This document shows, one piece after another, positions 22,800 through 34,512 of a stretch of DNA of 64,000 nucleotides. The notes beneath the pieces are model-generated. The model made no database searches. It saw only the letters and a list, made by a program, of their open reading frames with translations, and was not told the DNA's origin. Position numbers and translations under genes: made by a program. The first letter of the stretch is position 1. Every line of letters starts with the position of its first letter. This stretch comes from Oegoconia quadripuncta. Its lineage: Eukaryota > Arthropoda > Insecta > Lepidoptera > Autostichidae. The stretch spans positions 38,726,962-38,790,961 of the forward strand of contig OX438741.1 of assembly GCA_949316235.1 (NCBI GenBank), written 5' to 3'.

Positions 22800-23745
22800 G
22801 CTTTCTGCTCGATTCAACAATCTACTATTTAATACGTTCCTCATAGATATGATTTGTTTTCATATTTAGATAAATATCAAAAGAAAACCGACTGATACAA
22901 TAAATTAGAAGCTCAACTAACGGATGTAGGACCTGCTTCTGTTATTCCGTCGGAAATAAACATTTGGTCCTCTTACACACAACAACGATTACATACCGTC
23001 TACCTGTGCATAATTATAGCTCGTTTCGTGGCCCGCCAGCAACCCGCGCGGCAGATTTATTAAGGCAATTAAACTTGGCGCAAGTTGACAGTTTTTTCCT
23101 TTGTTTCGGCCACTTTAATGAGCGCCCTGAGTCCCGCCGTGCGGAATTAAATCCGCTCGACCCACCTCCGCCTGCCGCTTGAGGGTTAATGCTGGTTTAG
23201 TGGCTCAACATACTGGGCACCTCTTGCGGTTTATTTAAACATAACGACTGAGACTCCGCATCCTAATTCATCATTAATATGGTTTCTCTAGGAAATTGTA
23301 GAGAGCTTATAGATGCGTTATTTGCTTTCATGGTATTAAGACAAAAAATCAACAGTCCCCAATTACTGGCGCTTTTGCGCTTCCGTGGCCCTGTCAGAGT
23401 TCCTCGTAGTGCTATAACACCATTATGTCCGCCGCTCCGAAAAACTGTCTTGGGTAGTTCACCAATCTCCAGGCTAAGTAAGATGTTAAATACAAGCAGT
23501 GATCAAACGGATGTGCACTTTGATTCCATTGCTAAGTTCTACAGAGTAGCTTTGGATTCTCTAACACACTGAAATCTTAGATTAACCTCTGAAGTGTGAA
23601 TTAATTAGTTGTTATAAATATATATTGTAAGTGCATGTGGTGTATACCTGTAAGTGATTTAACAATCAGTTTACTTAATGTGTATTTACATGTCTTGGTG
23701 TAAACATTTGTTGGTAAACTTTGAAAATAAAAATAAAAATATAAT
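22800..23745. other. unassigned stretch
   Basis: Moderate GC. A 97-codon open frame at 23279-23572 has no motif I recognise and I do not call it a gene. Confidence 0.4.
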
Positions 23746-23749
23746 AATC

Positions 23750-23970
23750 CTCACATCAGGCATTGGTCTTCCACTGCATAGGACTCCATAGATCCGATTA
23801 GCAGAGCGACCGGCTGCAAGCGCCCTGCACCCAGCGACTACCAGTGACCTTCATTAGGTCATCAGACCACTTTGAGGGTGGACGTTTCACTCTGCACTTG
23901 ACGGTACGTGGTCTCCACTCTTGATAGTCTTATGCGTTATGCTCTGCCCAGTTACAACTCCGCTAGGTTT
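23750..23970 (-). pseudogene. RTE-like LINE C-terminus
   Basis: The minus strand reads RRPPSKWSDDL followed by a W..GA.SR pattern, the conserved end of RTE-clade endonuclease-reverse transcriptases (RPP.RW.DDL). It ends with CAGTGGAAGACC and CTGATG. It is 5' truncated and has stop codons. Confidence 0.6.
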
Positions 23971-23974
23971 TAGT

Positions 23975-24335
23975 TTTTATTACCCGACTGCCCAAGGAAG
24001 GAAGGTAATGTTTTTCGACAGGGTATGCAGAGTGATAAATTTCTCTGTTAAATGAGAAAAAATGCAACTTCAAAATGTAATATTTACTCTTACAGCAATC
24101 CTCGCATCCGTTTAGAATATTTCTGTTCACATGATTATGAATCAGTTGTCTCGATAATGTATTTCGAGGCAAGCTTACAATTTGCTAGGGTAGGCACTGC
24201 TTTTCTGCCTATATGGTGGGCTCATGTCCGTTGGTGGTACGTGTGTCCGTTCCTTTGACCTAAACGGTTTGACCGATTTCGAAGTGCATGGTGTCGTTAG
24301 ATTCGTCTTTGGTACCCGGAGTGTCATATGAAAAT
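23975..24335. repeat. dispersed repeat starting ACCCGACTGCC
   Basis: Starts ACCCGACTGCCCAAGGAAGG, with GGTAATGTTTTTCG, and ends near a block GACCGATTTCGAAGTGCATG. Related blocks occur inverted at 34930-35060 and the start alone at 37855. This is a common lepidopteran repeat of unknown class. Confidence 0.5.
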
Positions 24336-24399
24336 ATATATAGTAAAAAAGTGCATCATAGCGTCCGCTAAATAGAAAATAGCTGTCGGCTTTTTTGGT

Positions 24400-24706
24400 T
24401 TTTAAATAAATAATAAATAAATATCTTTAGACATACACACAGCGCCATCTAGTTCCACAGTAAGCAACTATAGGCTTGTGTTGTGGATACCAGATGGTTG
24501 ATATACTACATAAATACATTTTTTTTTTGTAAATAAATACTTATTATAAATGAAAACATCCATAACTCGGGTACACATTTTTTCTTTTTTTCTTTTTTTT
24601 TTACATGTCCGTATTCATCACACAAACATATGCCTCTAGCGGGATTCGAAACCGCGACCTGTTGGTATAGTTGTCAGAGTTTCTAACTACTACACCAAAC
24701 AGGTTG
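24400..24706 (-). mobile_element. SINE-B copy with T-rich insert
   Basis: Full SINE-B. A short T/C-rich tract (24579-24602) splits the segment that normally reads GTACACATGTCCG. Confidence 0.75.
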
Positions 24707-25190
24707 TAGTACTTAAATAGTTGTTCTAAGTTTTTGTATCACTGGGTGATGCAACGTCCTTCAAATCATGTGTCAACCAATTTACGGAAAAGTAGAGGAT
24801 TGCCACGAGCTATACACGAGCAACGTTGCAATGTATCGTTTCTACCATTTATTCTTCAATGTATTCATAGCCAATATCTCCATCGACGTTGCATCCCTAC
24901 ACGTGTATTGTAAATCCTTTGAATAGATCCACGATTGTGACTAGAGATACCTTTGCATTTCCCTATCGCTCGGCGCATGAAATGTGGATTCATTCAATTC
25001 TGCGGACCCGATGTGGCAGGCTGTTCGGAGATTAGCATAATAAAAAAAGTCTGAAAGTCTGCGTGATGGTTTAAAACGATTTTTTTATCTTCGTCACGGT
25101 GCGTGACTTTATGGAAGTTTTAACATGGCCCTTGTTAAAAAGTATTGTTATTTAATTCTTGGAAGTTATGATGATAGACCGTTATAATAT

Positions 25191-26230
25191 TGACGACCGA
25201 TTGGTGTAGTGGATAGTGACCCTATCAGCGAAACCAACGGTTGCGGGTTCGAATCCCGCGACGGGTAAATGTTTGTGTGATGAATATGAACATTTATTCC
25301 TGAGTCATGGATGTTTATATAAATATTTATGTATTGCGGCGGTTAGGGTTGTTCTTAGGGCGTTTAGCGCCCGTTTAGCCGCCAGCAGGTAGGTATAGAA
25401 AAAAAGAATACCAATTTGATTGAATTTAGTGGGTTTATTCTACAAACAGCTCACTCCCCTGCACCCCTCGGCAAATCTCCCGTACGGTCACTGGCCTGAA
25501 GGTGTTGGAGCTGCAGTGGACGTAGCCCTCGAGTCCTCTCGTAGACGACGACGAGGTTTAGGCTGGATCAGCGGTTTTCGGGGGAGGGTAGATCTACCCC
25601 GAATGTCTCCCAGGTGCAGACCTGGATGTCGACGCCGACAAGTAGTCACTCAGGACCTTGATCCTGTAGAGCACAGGCAGGCATTAGTGAGTGCCCGCAA
25701 GTATCCTCGTCCACTGCTGGTGTTCACGGCTCAGCAACCATAACGAACACCACGCAGTTGACAGGCACAAAAGCAGAAACAGCTTACATTGAAATTAGCC
25801 AGATTATTATGGAAACTCACCCTAGAGGGATCTTCCGCAGTCTACTTAAGAGGGTTCAGGTGGCAACCGAAGCAGTGTTCTCCCGGTAGCAAGGTCGCGG
25901 TCAAACAGAGGACGATTCGGGTTCCCCCACTCTAATTAGAAATCGTCTTAACGACGTCATCGCAACCGGACAAATTAGCGTACCGCAAAACCGTGGTGAG
26001 ACCCTTTTTAAATAAAATAATAATTTGAGGGTTCCGTAGGAAACTTTTATTATAAAGATGAAGTAGTGTGTGAAATAATAAGTAACTTTAAAGGTACAAT
26101 CGTAACGGCGCTAGACGCAACGTTACAGTATGTTTATCCGTTATCTAGTATCCATAGTACAAGCTTAGCTTAGTTTGGGACTAGATGATTGGTGTAAGTG
26201 TCCGAAATATTTATTTATTTATTTATTTAT
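25191..26230 (+). mobile_element. SINE-A copy interrupted by an LTR
   Basis: The head and body (25191-25334: TGACGACCGATTGGTGTAGT, B-box GGTTCGAATCCCG) and the tail (26128-26230: GTTTATCCGTTATCTAG, TATTTATTTATT) together make one SINE-A. They are split by 793 bp. A TTATAATA-like direct repeat flanks the SINE. Confidence 0.85.
25335..26127. mobile_element. probable solo LTR
   Basis: The insert begins TGCGGCGGTTAGGG and ends CAACGTTACA. It has the TG...CA form of an LTR and is bounded by a duplicated GTAT (25331-25334 and 26128-26131), which is present once in intact SINE-A copies. It is GC-rich with short palindromes (GGGCGTTTAGCGCCC) and carries no gag or pol. A short TG/CA-ended DNA element is the alternative. 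Confidence 0.6.
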
Positions 26231-26764
26231 AATACTATGAGAATTACTATACTTATAATTGAGTTGAATTGGCTGATTGATCTGTGGAAAATTAAAAGCC
26301 TTGTCTAAACATTATTAAATAACGGTTAGTTTTTACAAAATTAATGACCATTTAATGATAAATACGGATGCACTTATTTTTCTCAGCTCCAAAAATTTAT
26401 GACAATGGTTTGTATATTTTATTGATTGAAGAACAAAAGAAAACATAAAAACAATGCTTCTCTTCTTTAAAGCAGTAGTTCGGACACACTGATTGAAAGA
26501 TAAATGCACAAGCTATTATAGTGTCATATTTAAATAAAAAAGTTAACCAATCGTATGCCAAGGACATGATGAATCTTATAATCTTCAAGTATTTATTTCA
26601 ATTTAAGATACATGAATAATATGTTTTTTAGCGTATAGATTTACCGTCTTATTCATAAAACTTTACAAACGCTTTATAAGCTGTAGTGTGTTTTGTCTCT
26701 GTCGTTCATAAGGAAATGTTGTAATGAAAGAAAGTGACAAAACTAACTAAAACAGGCTTATAAA
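26231..26764. other. unassigned AT-rich stretch
   Basis: Nothing recognised. Confidence 0.4.
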
Positions 26765-27096
26765 GCCGCCTCCGTGGCTCAATGTCAACAACATTGGGTT
26801 TACGCTTCGGAGGTCGCGGGTTCGATCCCCAGCGGGGTACATGTTCAAGTACTCGGTTTGGTTGGTGGTAGGGCATTTTAAATGTCCGCCTGGCTAGCTA
26901 CCACCATTTAATCTAAATCTGCCGCTAAACAGAAATGTTAATAGCATTGTTGTGCTCCGGTTGTCAGAGATAAGATAGCCAGTCCCCCAAATGTGTTGGA
27001 GTTTCCGGGTCAGTACGTTTCCACCTTCGACCTCATCTTCACTTAACATCAGGTGTGATTGAGGTCAAGTACGAACCCGTCGTGCATAAAAAAAAA
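26765..27096 (+). mobile_element. SINE-C copy
   Basis: Plus-strand, full length: GCCGCCTCCGTGGCTCAATG head, B-box GGTTCGATCCCCAGCG, and tail CCGTCGTGCAT followed by A's. Confidence 0.9.
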
Positions 27097-27389
27097 TTAT
27101 GAATAAGAGGAGAAGAAAGCTTATTTAAAAAAAAAAACAGAAACAAATATTGTGTCAATATCATTCCCACTGCAGTACCCGTTTATAAATAAAGTACAAG
27201 AGGTGAAAATACATCCCTTTGCACTCGGATAGGTACATGGTTTATTCACAGGCAAGCCAATAAGATGCACGGTACCGGTGCGCACAACTTGTGCATTATT
27301 GATGATTGTAACTGTGCAACATTCCGCGTTCCCACACGCGCTAACACCAGACAGGTCCGATGTGAAATTGTTGCAACCAAATTATTATT

Positions 27390-27450
27390 TTACAATACAA
27401 TACAATGCAATGCAATGCAATGCAATACAAATACTCTTTATTGCGCAAAA
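27390..27450 (-). mobile_element. LINE 3' end with (CAATG/CAATA)n tail
   Basis: ACAATACAATACAATGCAAT repeats, then CAAATACTCTTTATTGCGC. This is the shared LINE end, abutting a 5'-truncated SINE-C. Confidence 0.55.
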
Positions 27451-27456
27451 TCAAAA

Positions 27457-27632
27457 TTATCTAAATCTGCCGCGTTAATAGCATTGTTGTGTTCCGATTG
27501 TCAGAGATAAGATAGCCAGTCCCCCAAATGTGTCGGGGTTTCCGGGTCAGTACGCTTCCACCTTCGACCTCATCTTCACTTAATATCAGGTGTGATTGAG
27601 GTCAAGGGCGACCCCGGTGTGGATAAAAAAAA
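27457..27632 (+). mobile_element. SINE-C copy, 5' truncated
   Basis: Starts in the body at TTATCTAAATCTGCCGC and reaches the A-rich tail. The tRNA-like head is lost. Confidence 0.75.
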
Positions 27633-27654
27633 TGTTCAATAATTCAGTCAGTAA

Positions 27655-27875
27655 AACAGTCAGAGTTCTTAAGCAGCTTCTGTAGTCCACCGACTTGGTT
27701 AACGACAGCTTTCATTTGAAATCAACCGGGAGCAACTATTTAACGTGGCCTCCGAAGCATGGAACCACTCGTATTAAAATGCCACTGGTGGTCACCCATC
27801 CAAGGACTGATCGCGCCAGATATTGCTAACTTCGCTAACCGCAAACGACTAGCGAATGCGGCTACGCCACGTGTG
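27655..27875 (-). mobile_element. 5S-rRNA-like SINE (SINE3 type)
   Basis: On the minus strand the segment GAAGTTAGCAATATCTGGCG, then GATCAGTCCTTGGATGGGTG and ACC, resembles the internal promoter part of 5S rRNA (A box to C box). It is preceded by GTGGCGTAGCCGCATTCGC. Related copies are at 39180 and 39945. It is too diverged to be a working 5S gene. Confidence 0.65.
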
Positions 27876-28342
27876 CACTAGTAATTTTCTTTGCAAGATA
27901 GATGAGGGTATACTTTTAGTTGCAGCTGACTGTACGTACGGATAAAGACTGGAAACGAACACCCGTCGTTTTTCGTCGGGAGTTAAAAATGTATACAGAA
28001 CCCATTCGTGATATCCGATCTACTTGATATACTATTTTTTTATTCGCAAGCCGAGTTCCTATTGGTCCGTAGTATCAAGTACCCTTCGGGCGTGGATATT
28101 GAATTTTCGATAGACCATTCATGAAAAACGCTTTGATGAGCTTCAACTCTATCCGTGCTAGTTCGAAACTGTTATGAACTGATAACTATCGACATACGCT
28201 TCAATTTTTGTTGGAATGTAAGGATAATAATGCTCAAATTAATCTAAAAGTTTATTGTCCTTTAATCGGCACATCGAATGGGCAGCGTTCGGGAAACTAC
28301 GCGACGTTCCGAGCTATGGAGGGGGCGAAGCTCGGCGTTTCG

Positions 28343-28630
28343 GGATGAAAAAATCATCCCGATTGACTTGCTTTTTCTCCAGATACTGTTGCTGAAATGG
28401 TAATAACATTGTTTGATTGCGATTTGTGGAAAAAAAAACTTTATGGCATTAGTTGAAGCACACTCAAAGTCAGCGTGAACCTTTGTTGGGGCCCATTCTG
28501 GACAGATTGTTGTTAATAAGTCAAAGAAGGAAATATATGTAGTCTCATTTTTATCGCTCATTAAAGCGTATACAAGCGGGATGACGTTGCTTGATTCTGT
28601 AGTACTCTTGAGATCTCCGTGTATAGAGAA
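28343..28630 (-). pseudogene. MULE-type transposase fragment
   Basis: Encodes NVIPLVYALMSDKNETTYIS, then HADFECASTNAIKFFFP and CYYHFSNSIWRK. This matches the central MULE transposase domain (VPLVYALL..K...Y, then DFE..AI...FP and C.FHF...W). About 95 residues are recognisable, against several hundred for a whole transposase. A SINE-A abuts its upstream side, and downstream the frame runs into unrelated codons. Confidence 0.7.
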
Positions 28631-28640
28631 AAGTTGCATG

Positions 28641-28893
28641 AATATAATAATAATAATAATAAATAAATAAATATTTCGGACACTTACACCAATCATCTAG
28701 TCCCAAACTAAGCAAAGCTTGTACTATGGATACTAGATAACGGATAAACATACATAAATATTTATATAAACATCCAAGACTCGGGAATAAATGTTCATAT
28801 TCATCACACAAACAATTACCCGTCGCGGGATTCGAACCCGCAACCGTTGGTTTCGCTGATAGGGTCAATATCCACTACACCAATCGGTCGTCA
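28641..28893 (-). mobile_element. SINE-A copy
   Basis: Complete copy on the minus strand with tail (AAT)n/(AAAT)n at left and head GACGACCGATTGGTGTAGTG at right. Confidence 0.85.
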
Positions 28894-29084
28894 ATGGTTT
28901 CGATGAAATAAAAAAAGAAATATCTACCCAAATAAGAAACTCAAATAGAATTTGGTCAAGGGTGTATTGGTGTGACTGTGGGTCCGGTAAAATGAACGGT
29001 AGTCACACCAGTGTGACTACAAATAAATGAAATGAACCATAGTTACACCAATGTGGAAAATTGGTGTGACTACGGATCGGTTGG

Positions 29085-29375
29085 GCAAACTAAGATCACT
29101 GACAGTCCAGCGGATTAGAAAATTGAAGTAGCAGTGGGCACTGTGGGCAGTGCACATAGCTCGAAGAACTGCATGGACGGTGGGGCAAGAAAGTCCTCGA
29201 GTGAACGTCCACTTATAAGGTGGACAGACGATCTGATAAAGGGCGCGGGAAATAAGCGGATGTAGGCCGCTTCCAACCGGTCACTCTGGATTTCTATGGG
29301 GGAGGCCTGTGTACAGCAGTGGACTTAGGACGTCCACTGCTGTACACTGTAAGGCTGATATGATGATGATGATGA
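29085..29375 (+). mobile_element. RTE-like LINE 3' end
   Basis: Contains RRW.DDL-like codons (AAGGTGGACAGACGATCTGA), the tail GCCTGTGTACAGCAGTGGAC and AAGGCTGATATGATGATGAT. 5' truncated. Confidence 0.6.
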
Positions 29376-29458
29376 ATCCTTACATGCCGATGTAATTTCA
29401 ACCAATGCTTGACGTCATTGAGTCAATTGCAGATCGTTCGATCTTTGGTCCACACGTG

Positions 29459-29738
29459 ACGTTAAGTGAAGATGAGGTCGAAGGTGGAAGCGTACGGAAA
29501 CCCCAACACATTTGGGGGACTGGCTATCTCATCTCTGACAACCGGAAGACAACAATGCTATTAACATTGCTGCTTGGAGGCAGATTTAGATAAGATGGTG
29601 GTATCTAGCCAGGCGGGCATTTAAAATGCCCTACCACTAACCAAACCGAGTACTTAAACATGTACCACGCTGGGGATCGAACCCGCGCCCTCCGAATCGT
29701 AAACCCAATGTTGTTTACAGTGAGCCACGGAGGCGGTT
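29459..29738 (-). mobile_element. SINE-C copy, tail lost
   Basis: Begins at ACGTTAAGTGAAGATGAGG, so the 3' terminal part and A-run are missing. The head is intact. Confidence 0.8.
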
Positions 29739-29854
29739 AAACATTCTTGTCATTACTTCATTCATAATAATGTTTATTATGTAACAGGCCAATGTACCAA
29801 TGAGTTTTTAAATTTAATTTAATTACTTATGTGCATTTATCCGACTGCTCCTAA

Positions 29855-30020
29855 ACGGTGAAGGAAAACATCGTGAGGAAACCTGCATGCCTGAGAAATA
29901 AAAATACGAAGGCATGTCAAGTCTCCAACCCGCATTGGGCCAGCGTGGTGGACTATGGCCCATACACCCTCATATACGAGGGAAGGTCTATATCACTGCA
30001 GTGGGATGTTTACGGGCTGA
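29855..30020 (+). mobile_element. SINE-D / RTE-like tail
   Basis: GGTGAAGGAAAACATCGTGA, CTGCATGCCTGAGAAATAAA, GTGGTGGACTATGGCCCATA and GGGCTGATGATGA in order. The same module is seen at 14626 and 49030. Confidence 0.55.
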
Positions 30021-30294
30021 TGATGACTGAATGAATGGTGTAATAGGTACTTTAGTTGAGCAAAATGGTTTCAAAATCAATCATCAATAAACGTAACCTT
30101 AAAGGGATAGTACATACATGAGCCAAGTCGGTATTCCGTAAGCTTCCACTTGCTAGATGGCACACTTCATTCACTCTCATAAAGTTGTTCGTGTACTACA
30201 ACTAAACCTTTTGTTTTTTTTAATCTTACTTTATTTTGGGATTTTTATCCTTTTGGATAATTGTAAACTAAATGCTAAATGTCGACAGAGAGAA

Positions 30295-30615
30295 TTATTG
30301 GTGACAAATGTTCATCAGACTACGCAAGGACAAAGTTTCTTCAGAAGTAGGAACAACTAGTATGCTTTGAATAACTCCTACATCGAGTCTGTTCACATTA
30401 AATTTTCTAATAAACATATGTCTCTCTCTACTGTTCTTGGCACACTCCATTAGTAAGTGTTGCACGTCTTCAATTTGTCCACATACATCGCAATTAGGTG
30501 AATCTGCCTTTTTCATTAAAAATGCAAATTTTCCAGATGGATAGTGCCCGGATCTAACTCTGAATATCAATTTAATATTATTTCTCCCTAATTTAGCATC
30601 CATAAACCACGGCAT
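30295..30615 (-). pseudogene. LINE ORF2 C-terminal fragment
   Basis: 106 codons. PWFMDAKLGRNNIKLIFRVR and the following SGHYPSGKF lead into a C-x2-C-x8-H-x4-C knuckle (NCDVCG, DVQHLLMEC). This is the zinc knuckle that ends the ORF2 of many insect LINEs after RNase H. The upstream reverse transcriptase is missing. Confidence 0.7.
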
Positions 30616-31164
30616 ACGAAGAGGCTCACATTGGATTGTTCTATATCAGATGCCTTTTGTTCTTGAACGCTCATCAAAATATTCTTTCCAACTTGTGTAG
30701 CAAAGTTTTTGAATTTAGGTAGTGCTAACTAAACCTAATTTACAGAATGTTTCCAATCACACTCTGAAGGAAACTTATTCGAGACAATATAATAAAAGAA
30801 CCAATACCAAAGTGTTTAAACTACAAGTCGAAAATGTAATTTTCGCCAACAAACCTAACAAATATAAAAAAATTCCTCGCGAACAAAGCAATAACAGAAA
30901 TACTCTCCCGGTAGCAATCTCGGGCACGTTCTCGGATATAATTTTTGAATCAATAAAGACTATGGGTAGGCTTTGGAAGGGGCCCAATGTGCATTATATT
31001 TTTACGGCCGCGTTATTTTCGTATGAAATACAAAGTTCCGAGCAGTTGGAGAGTTTGTGCAATTGTTGGAGTTAGTTCGTTTCTTTTCTTAGTCTAATAT
31101 AGTATTTTTTTATTTTTAGTGTTGGTGGTGGTAGTGGTTTGGCAATATACCGGATGATTTTTTT

Positions 31165-31345
31165 TTATAATTAAGAAAAAAATAGGGCATATTAGGATAA
31201 GTGAAATAGAAGGTATTGGCATAGATAGTTTATTTTCTTTTTTCAAAAACATCCGCTGCGGCTCTTGATTGATAGGCGACTGGCGGAACTGTAGGGTTCC
31301 TATCATTCGAAATTTATTTGGAACTCATGTTTTCTCCAAGTTTTC
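31165..31345. mobile_element. MITE-1 copy, partial
   Basis: Left end ATAGGGCATATTAGGATAAG, then GGTATTGGCATAGATAGTTT. Its core (GGGTTCCTATCATTCG) is shared with the core of the 1254 copy. The right terminal repeat is lacking. Confidence 0.6.
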
Positions 31346-31508
31346 TTTATTTATTTCATTTAATTATGTAATTTATAATAATAATAATAATCTTTATTTG
31401 GCAAGAAAACAGTAAAAACTAAAATATGAAATAATAATGAAAAAAAATAAAAATTATGGGGAATAGGCTACAAACAAGACCTCTAAATGACAAAATTAAC
31501 GCTTTAGT

Positions 31509-31699
31509 CCATGATGCTTTAAGCAACTAGGCTTGTATTATGGATACCAGATGGTTGATAAACCACACAAATACATTTTTCTTTTGTAAATAAATACATA
31601 AATAAATGAAAAACATTCATAACTCGGGAACACATGTCTGTATTCATCATACAAACATATGCCCCAAGCTGGATTCGAACCCCCGACCTTTTGGTATAT
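31509..31699 (-). mobile_element. SINE-B copy, ends trimmed
   Basis: Body and head (TTCGAACCCCCGACCTTTTG) present. The last tRNA-like bases are replaced by the tail of a SINE-A. Confidence 0.65.
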
Positions 31700-31941
31700 A
31701 TAAATAAATATATTTATTTATTTCGGATACCTACACCAATCATCTAGTCCTAAACAAAGCAAAGCTTGTACTATGGATACTAGGTAACGGATAAACATAC
31801 ATAAATATTTATTATAAACATCCATGACTCGTGTATAAATGTTCGTATTCCTTACACAAACATTTAACCCTCGCGAGATTCGAAACCTCAACCGTTGGTT
31901 TCGTTGTCAGGGTCACTGTCCACTACACCAGTCAGTCGTCA
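31700..31941 (-). mobile_element. SINE-A copy, diverged
   Basis: Tail TATTTATTTATTTCGG, body AAGCTTGTACTATGGATACT, and head ending AGTCAGTCGTC. More mutated than other copies. It sits directly inside a SINE-B. Confidence 0.75.
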
Positions 31942-32034
31942 AAGTTGCCTAAATGGTCCACTATTTAAACGACTCAGATAGTTCCCTTTTCTTTCAAAGT
32001 AGTTTACATTCATAGTCCTTTCATTTAATGTTTC

Positions 32035-32098
32035 ATCATTTACAAATACACTTTATTGCACAACAAAAAGAAAATACAGTTACAGAAAGTGTACAGAG
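32035..32098 (-). mobile_element. LINE 3' end
   Basis: ACAAATACACTTTATTGCAC, then AAAATACAGTTACAGAAAG. Shared with 2175 and 33125. Confidence 0.5.
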
Positions 32099-32101
32099 TA
32101 G

Positions 32102-32420
32102 ACCGCCTCCATGGCTCAATGTAAACAACGTTGGGTTTACGATTCGGAGGTCGCGGGTTCGATCCCCAGCGGGGTACATGTACTCGGTTTGGATGGTGGT
32201 AGGGCATTTTAAATGTCCGCCTGGCTAGCTACCACCATCTTATCTAAATCTGGCGCCAAGCAACAATGTTAATAGCATTGTTGTGTTCTAGTTGTTAGAG
32301 ATAAGATAGCCAGTCCCTCAAATGTTTTGGGGTTTCCGGGTCAGTACGCTTCCACCTTCGACCTCATCTTCACTTAACATCAGGTGTGATTGAAGTCAAC
32401 CCGTCGTGCACAAAAAAAAA
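32102..32420 (+). mobile_element. SINE-C copy
   Basis: Full-length plus copy with head ACCGCCTCCATGGCTCAATG and A-rich tail after CCGTCGTGCAC. Confidence 0.9.
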
Positions 32421-32995
32421 GTAGAACGTACAATTTGACGACCTCATCACCAACAGCGATCTCGGTATAAGGACTGTACCGTACCTGAAAAGGGAAAAAA
32501 CGGAACCCTTTTAAGAAAAAAACAACTAAACTACACTAAACTAAAATAAAAACCTCTATTTCGAAGATGGTTATTAAAAGGGCCCATTTAATACGAGGAA
32601 ACAATAACGTCCATAAAATTATAAGTCTAATAGGCTATTTTCGTCAATACTAAGCTGATTGTGACTCGGCAGAGTAAAATCCCATAAAAGTACCCCGTCC
32701 AAGTCGAGGCTTGTTCGCGTAACGAAAAAGAGAAAAAAAAATTAGGAATTTGTAGGCGTATCAATTTCCCGAAAAAATACGAATAAGAGGATAACCCCGG
32801 CCTAGTTCCATTTGGGCTTTGTTTTAAAATACCCGACCGCCTACAACCACGGTGCCTTTGCCGGCTGCCAAATGTGGCGCGGTTTAGTGTTGCCCGGATT
32901 TTGTGATTTCATTCCCCAGTGTTCCGCTGGATTATGGCCACCGTAGATGGGCAGTCTAGACAGTCGCGGTCGTTTGTATAATGTAGTTTCTGTAA
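32421..32995. other. unassigned stretch
   Basis: A fragment near 32460-32520 (CGGTATAAGGACTGTACCGT, GGAACCCTTTT) resembles the end of the GGTTCCGTACCC repeat. Otherwise nothing recognised. Confidence 0.35.
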
Positions 32996-33066
32996 CTGTA
33001 TTTTCTTTTCTGTTGTGCAATAAAGTGTATTTGTATTGTATTGCACTGCATTGTTTGTATTGTAGT
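32996..33066 (+). mobile_element. LINE 3' end, plus strand
   Basis: CTGTAACTGTATTTTC, then TGTGCAATAAAGTGTATTTG and ATTGTATTGC repeats. An AATAAA signal precedes the tail, which gives the strand. Confidence 0.6.
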
Positions 33067-33119
33067 CATGCAACGGATGTAGGCGACTAGTCGACTGCAT
33101 TAACTAATCGCCACATAAT

Positions 33120-33300
33120 TTACAATACAATATACAATAAAATAATACGATACAATACAATACAAATACACTTTATTGCAAAACAAAAAAAATACAGTTA
33201 CAGAAATTGGTAAGAGTAGTATGCCAATTTCGCGGCTTTATCACTGAAAGCGAACTCTTCCAGGCAACCTTTGGGTATATACATTTGTAATAGGCAGGTT
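33120..33300 (-). mobile_element. LINE 3' end, minus strand
   Basis: CAATA repeats, CAAATACACTTTATTGCAA and TACAGTTACAGAAATTGG, then GATCTC/CTTCCAGGCAACC codons seen also near 42220 and 5850. This is the longest example of this family here. Confidence 0.55.
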
Positions 33301-33849
33301 TGACATTTTATCTTGAATGAGAGACGACTACAATTTGTAATCCTTGCTTGTAAATGCCTGGTCCTATTTGAGAGACGTTTTTTTTTAAAAATAATAAAGG
33401 GAAATGATCTTAGCAATTTTTTTGATAAAATTCAGTTTCGAAGATATTTAACTTTTAACACAGTTGCTTCTATATTATTAAATGTACTCACAGGAGGTAT
33501 TCACAATGAGAACGCTGGCAACACCGGTATTTATTTGAATCGGGGTCGCGAGCCGAGTCGAGTCTTCTTTCTCGCCTTTATATGGTTTCCTTTGCAGTCG
33601 AGATTCATACGTCTACGATTTGATGCTATGCCAATGCTATAACAGTGATAAGTAGATTTTTTTTGTATTACTGCAACTCGGAGTTTTTATTTAACGGTTA
33701 GAGGATGCGAGAAAGGTACCTAATAAATGCGAAAGTTGGGATGTTTGTTTGTTACTCAATGACGGCGAAGTGGATAAACGGATTTGGTTGAAATTTAATT
33801 TCAAGGTAGATTATGCCCTGGATTAGGATGTAGGATAATATTTATCTCG
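33301..33849. other. unassigned stretch
   Basis: A 109-codon plus-strand frame (33313-33642) has no motif I recognise, and I do not call it a gene. Confidence 0.35.
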
Positions 33850-34105
33850 CTAAAGTGAGTAGTTTGTGTAGTGGTTAGAATACCTATACCAAAAGGTCGC
33901 GGGTCCGGATCCCGCTAGGGGCATGTGTTTGATGAATACGGACACGTGTACCCGAGTTATGGATGTTTACATTTATAATAAGGATTTATTTACAAAAAAA
34001 ATGTATTTGTGTAGTATATCAACCAACTGTAATCCATAACACAAGCCTAGTCGTTTAATGTGGGACTAGGTGGCGCTGCCAAGGATATTTATTATTATTT
34101 ATTTA
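33850..34105 (+). mobile_element. SINE-B copy, plus strand
   Basis: Head GTTTGTGTAGTGGTTAGAA, degraded B-box GGGTCCGGATCCCGCTAGGG, body through AATCCATAACACAAGCC and GGACTAGGTGGCGCTGCC, and tail TATTTATTATTATTTATT. Confidence 0.75.
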
Positions 34106-34512
34106 CGTAGTTTATCGAGGGTTATCTATTTTTTTTTAATATTTAATCTTGCGGTTTATCCCGCATGGTATTCCATACCAACTTTCAAGTCCAAATCTAC
34201 TTACAATCTTGAAGTTTATCACCTGTCCCAATGACAAATTAAATATGAAAATCGCAAATTTCAAATTCCTTGTGGAATTAATACGCGACAAACTTATATT
34301 TACTGTTAATTTTTAGATCTACTTAAGATAGATAGATATATTTAAGTTTGTCACTGGTGAACCCGCAGGACATGTACGCATGAAAGTCAATAACACCCAG
34401 CATGTCTGTCTAATATAAAGACAATTTGTCACAAATGTGACATGTGCCCAGAGAGACTTAGCGGGGAGGACTATCGCAGTAAACGGACGAGGGTTCCGAA
34501 CTCAAATATACG
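34106..34512. other. unassigned AT-rich stretch
   Basis: Nothing recognised. Confidence 0.35.

Noticed and set aside
25191..25265. A tRNA gene on the plus strand
   Set aside because: A-box and B-box are present, but the acceptor stem does not pair and the unit continues into a SINE body.
30722..31075. 117-codon plus-strand ORF
   Set aside because: No recognisable motif and no neighbouring gene signals. I cannot support it as a gene.
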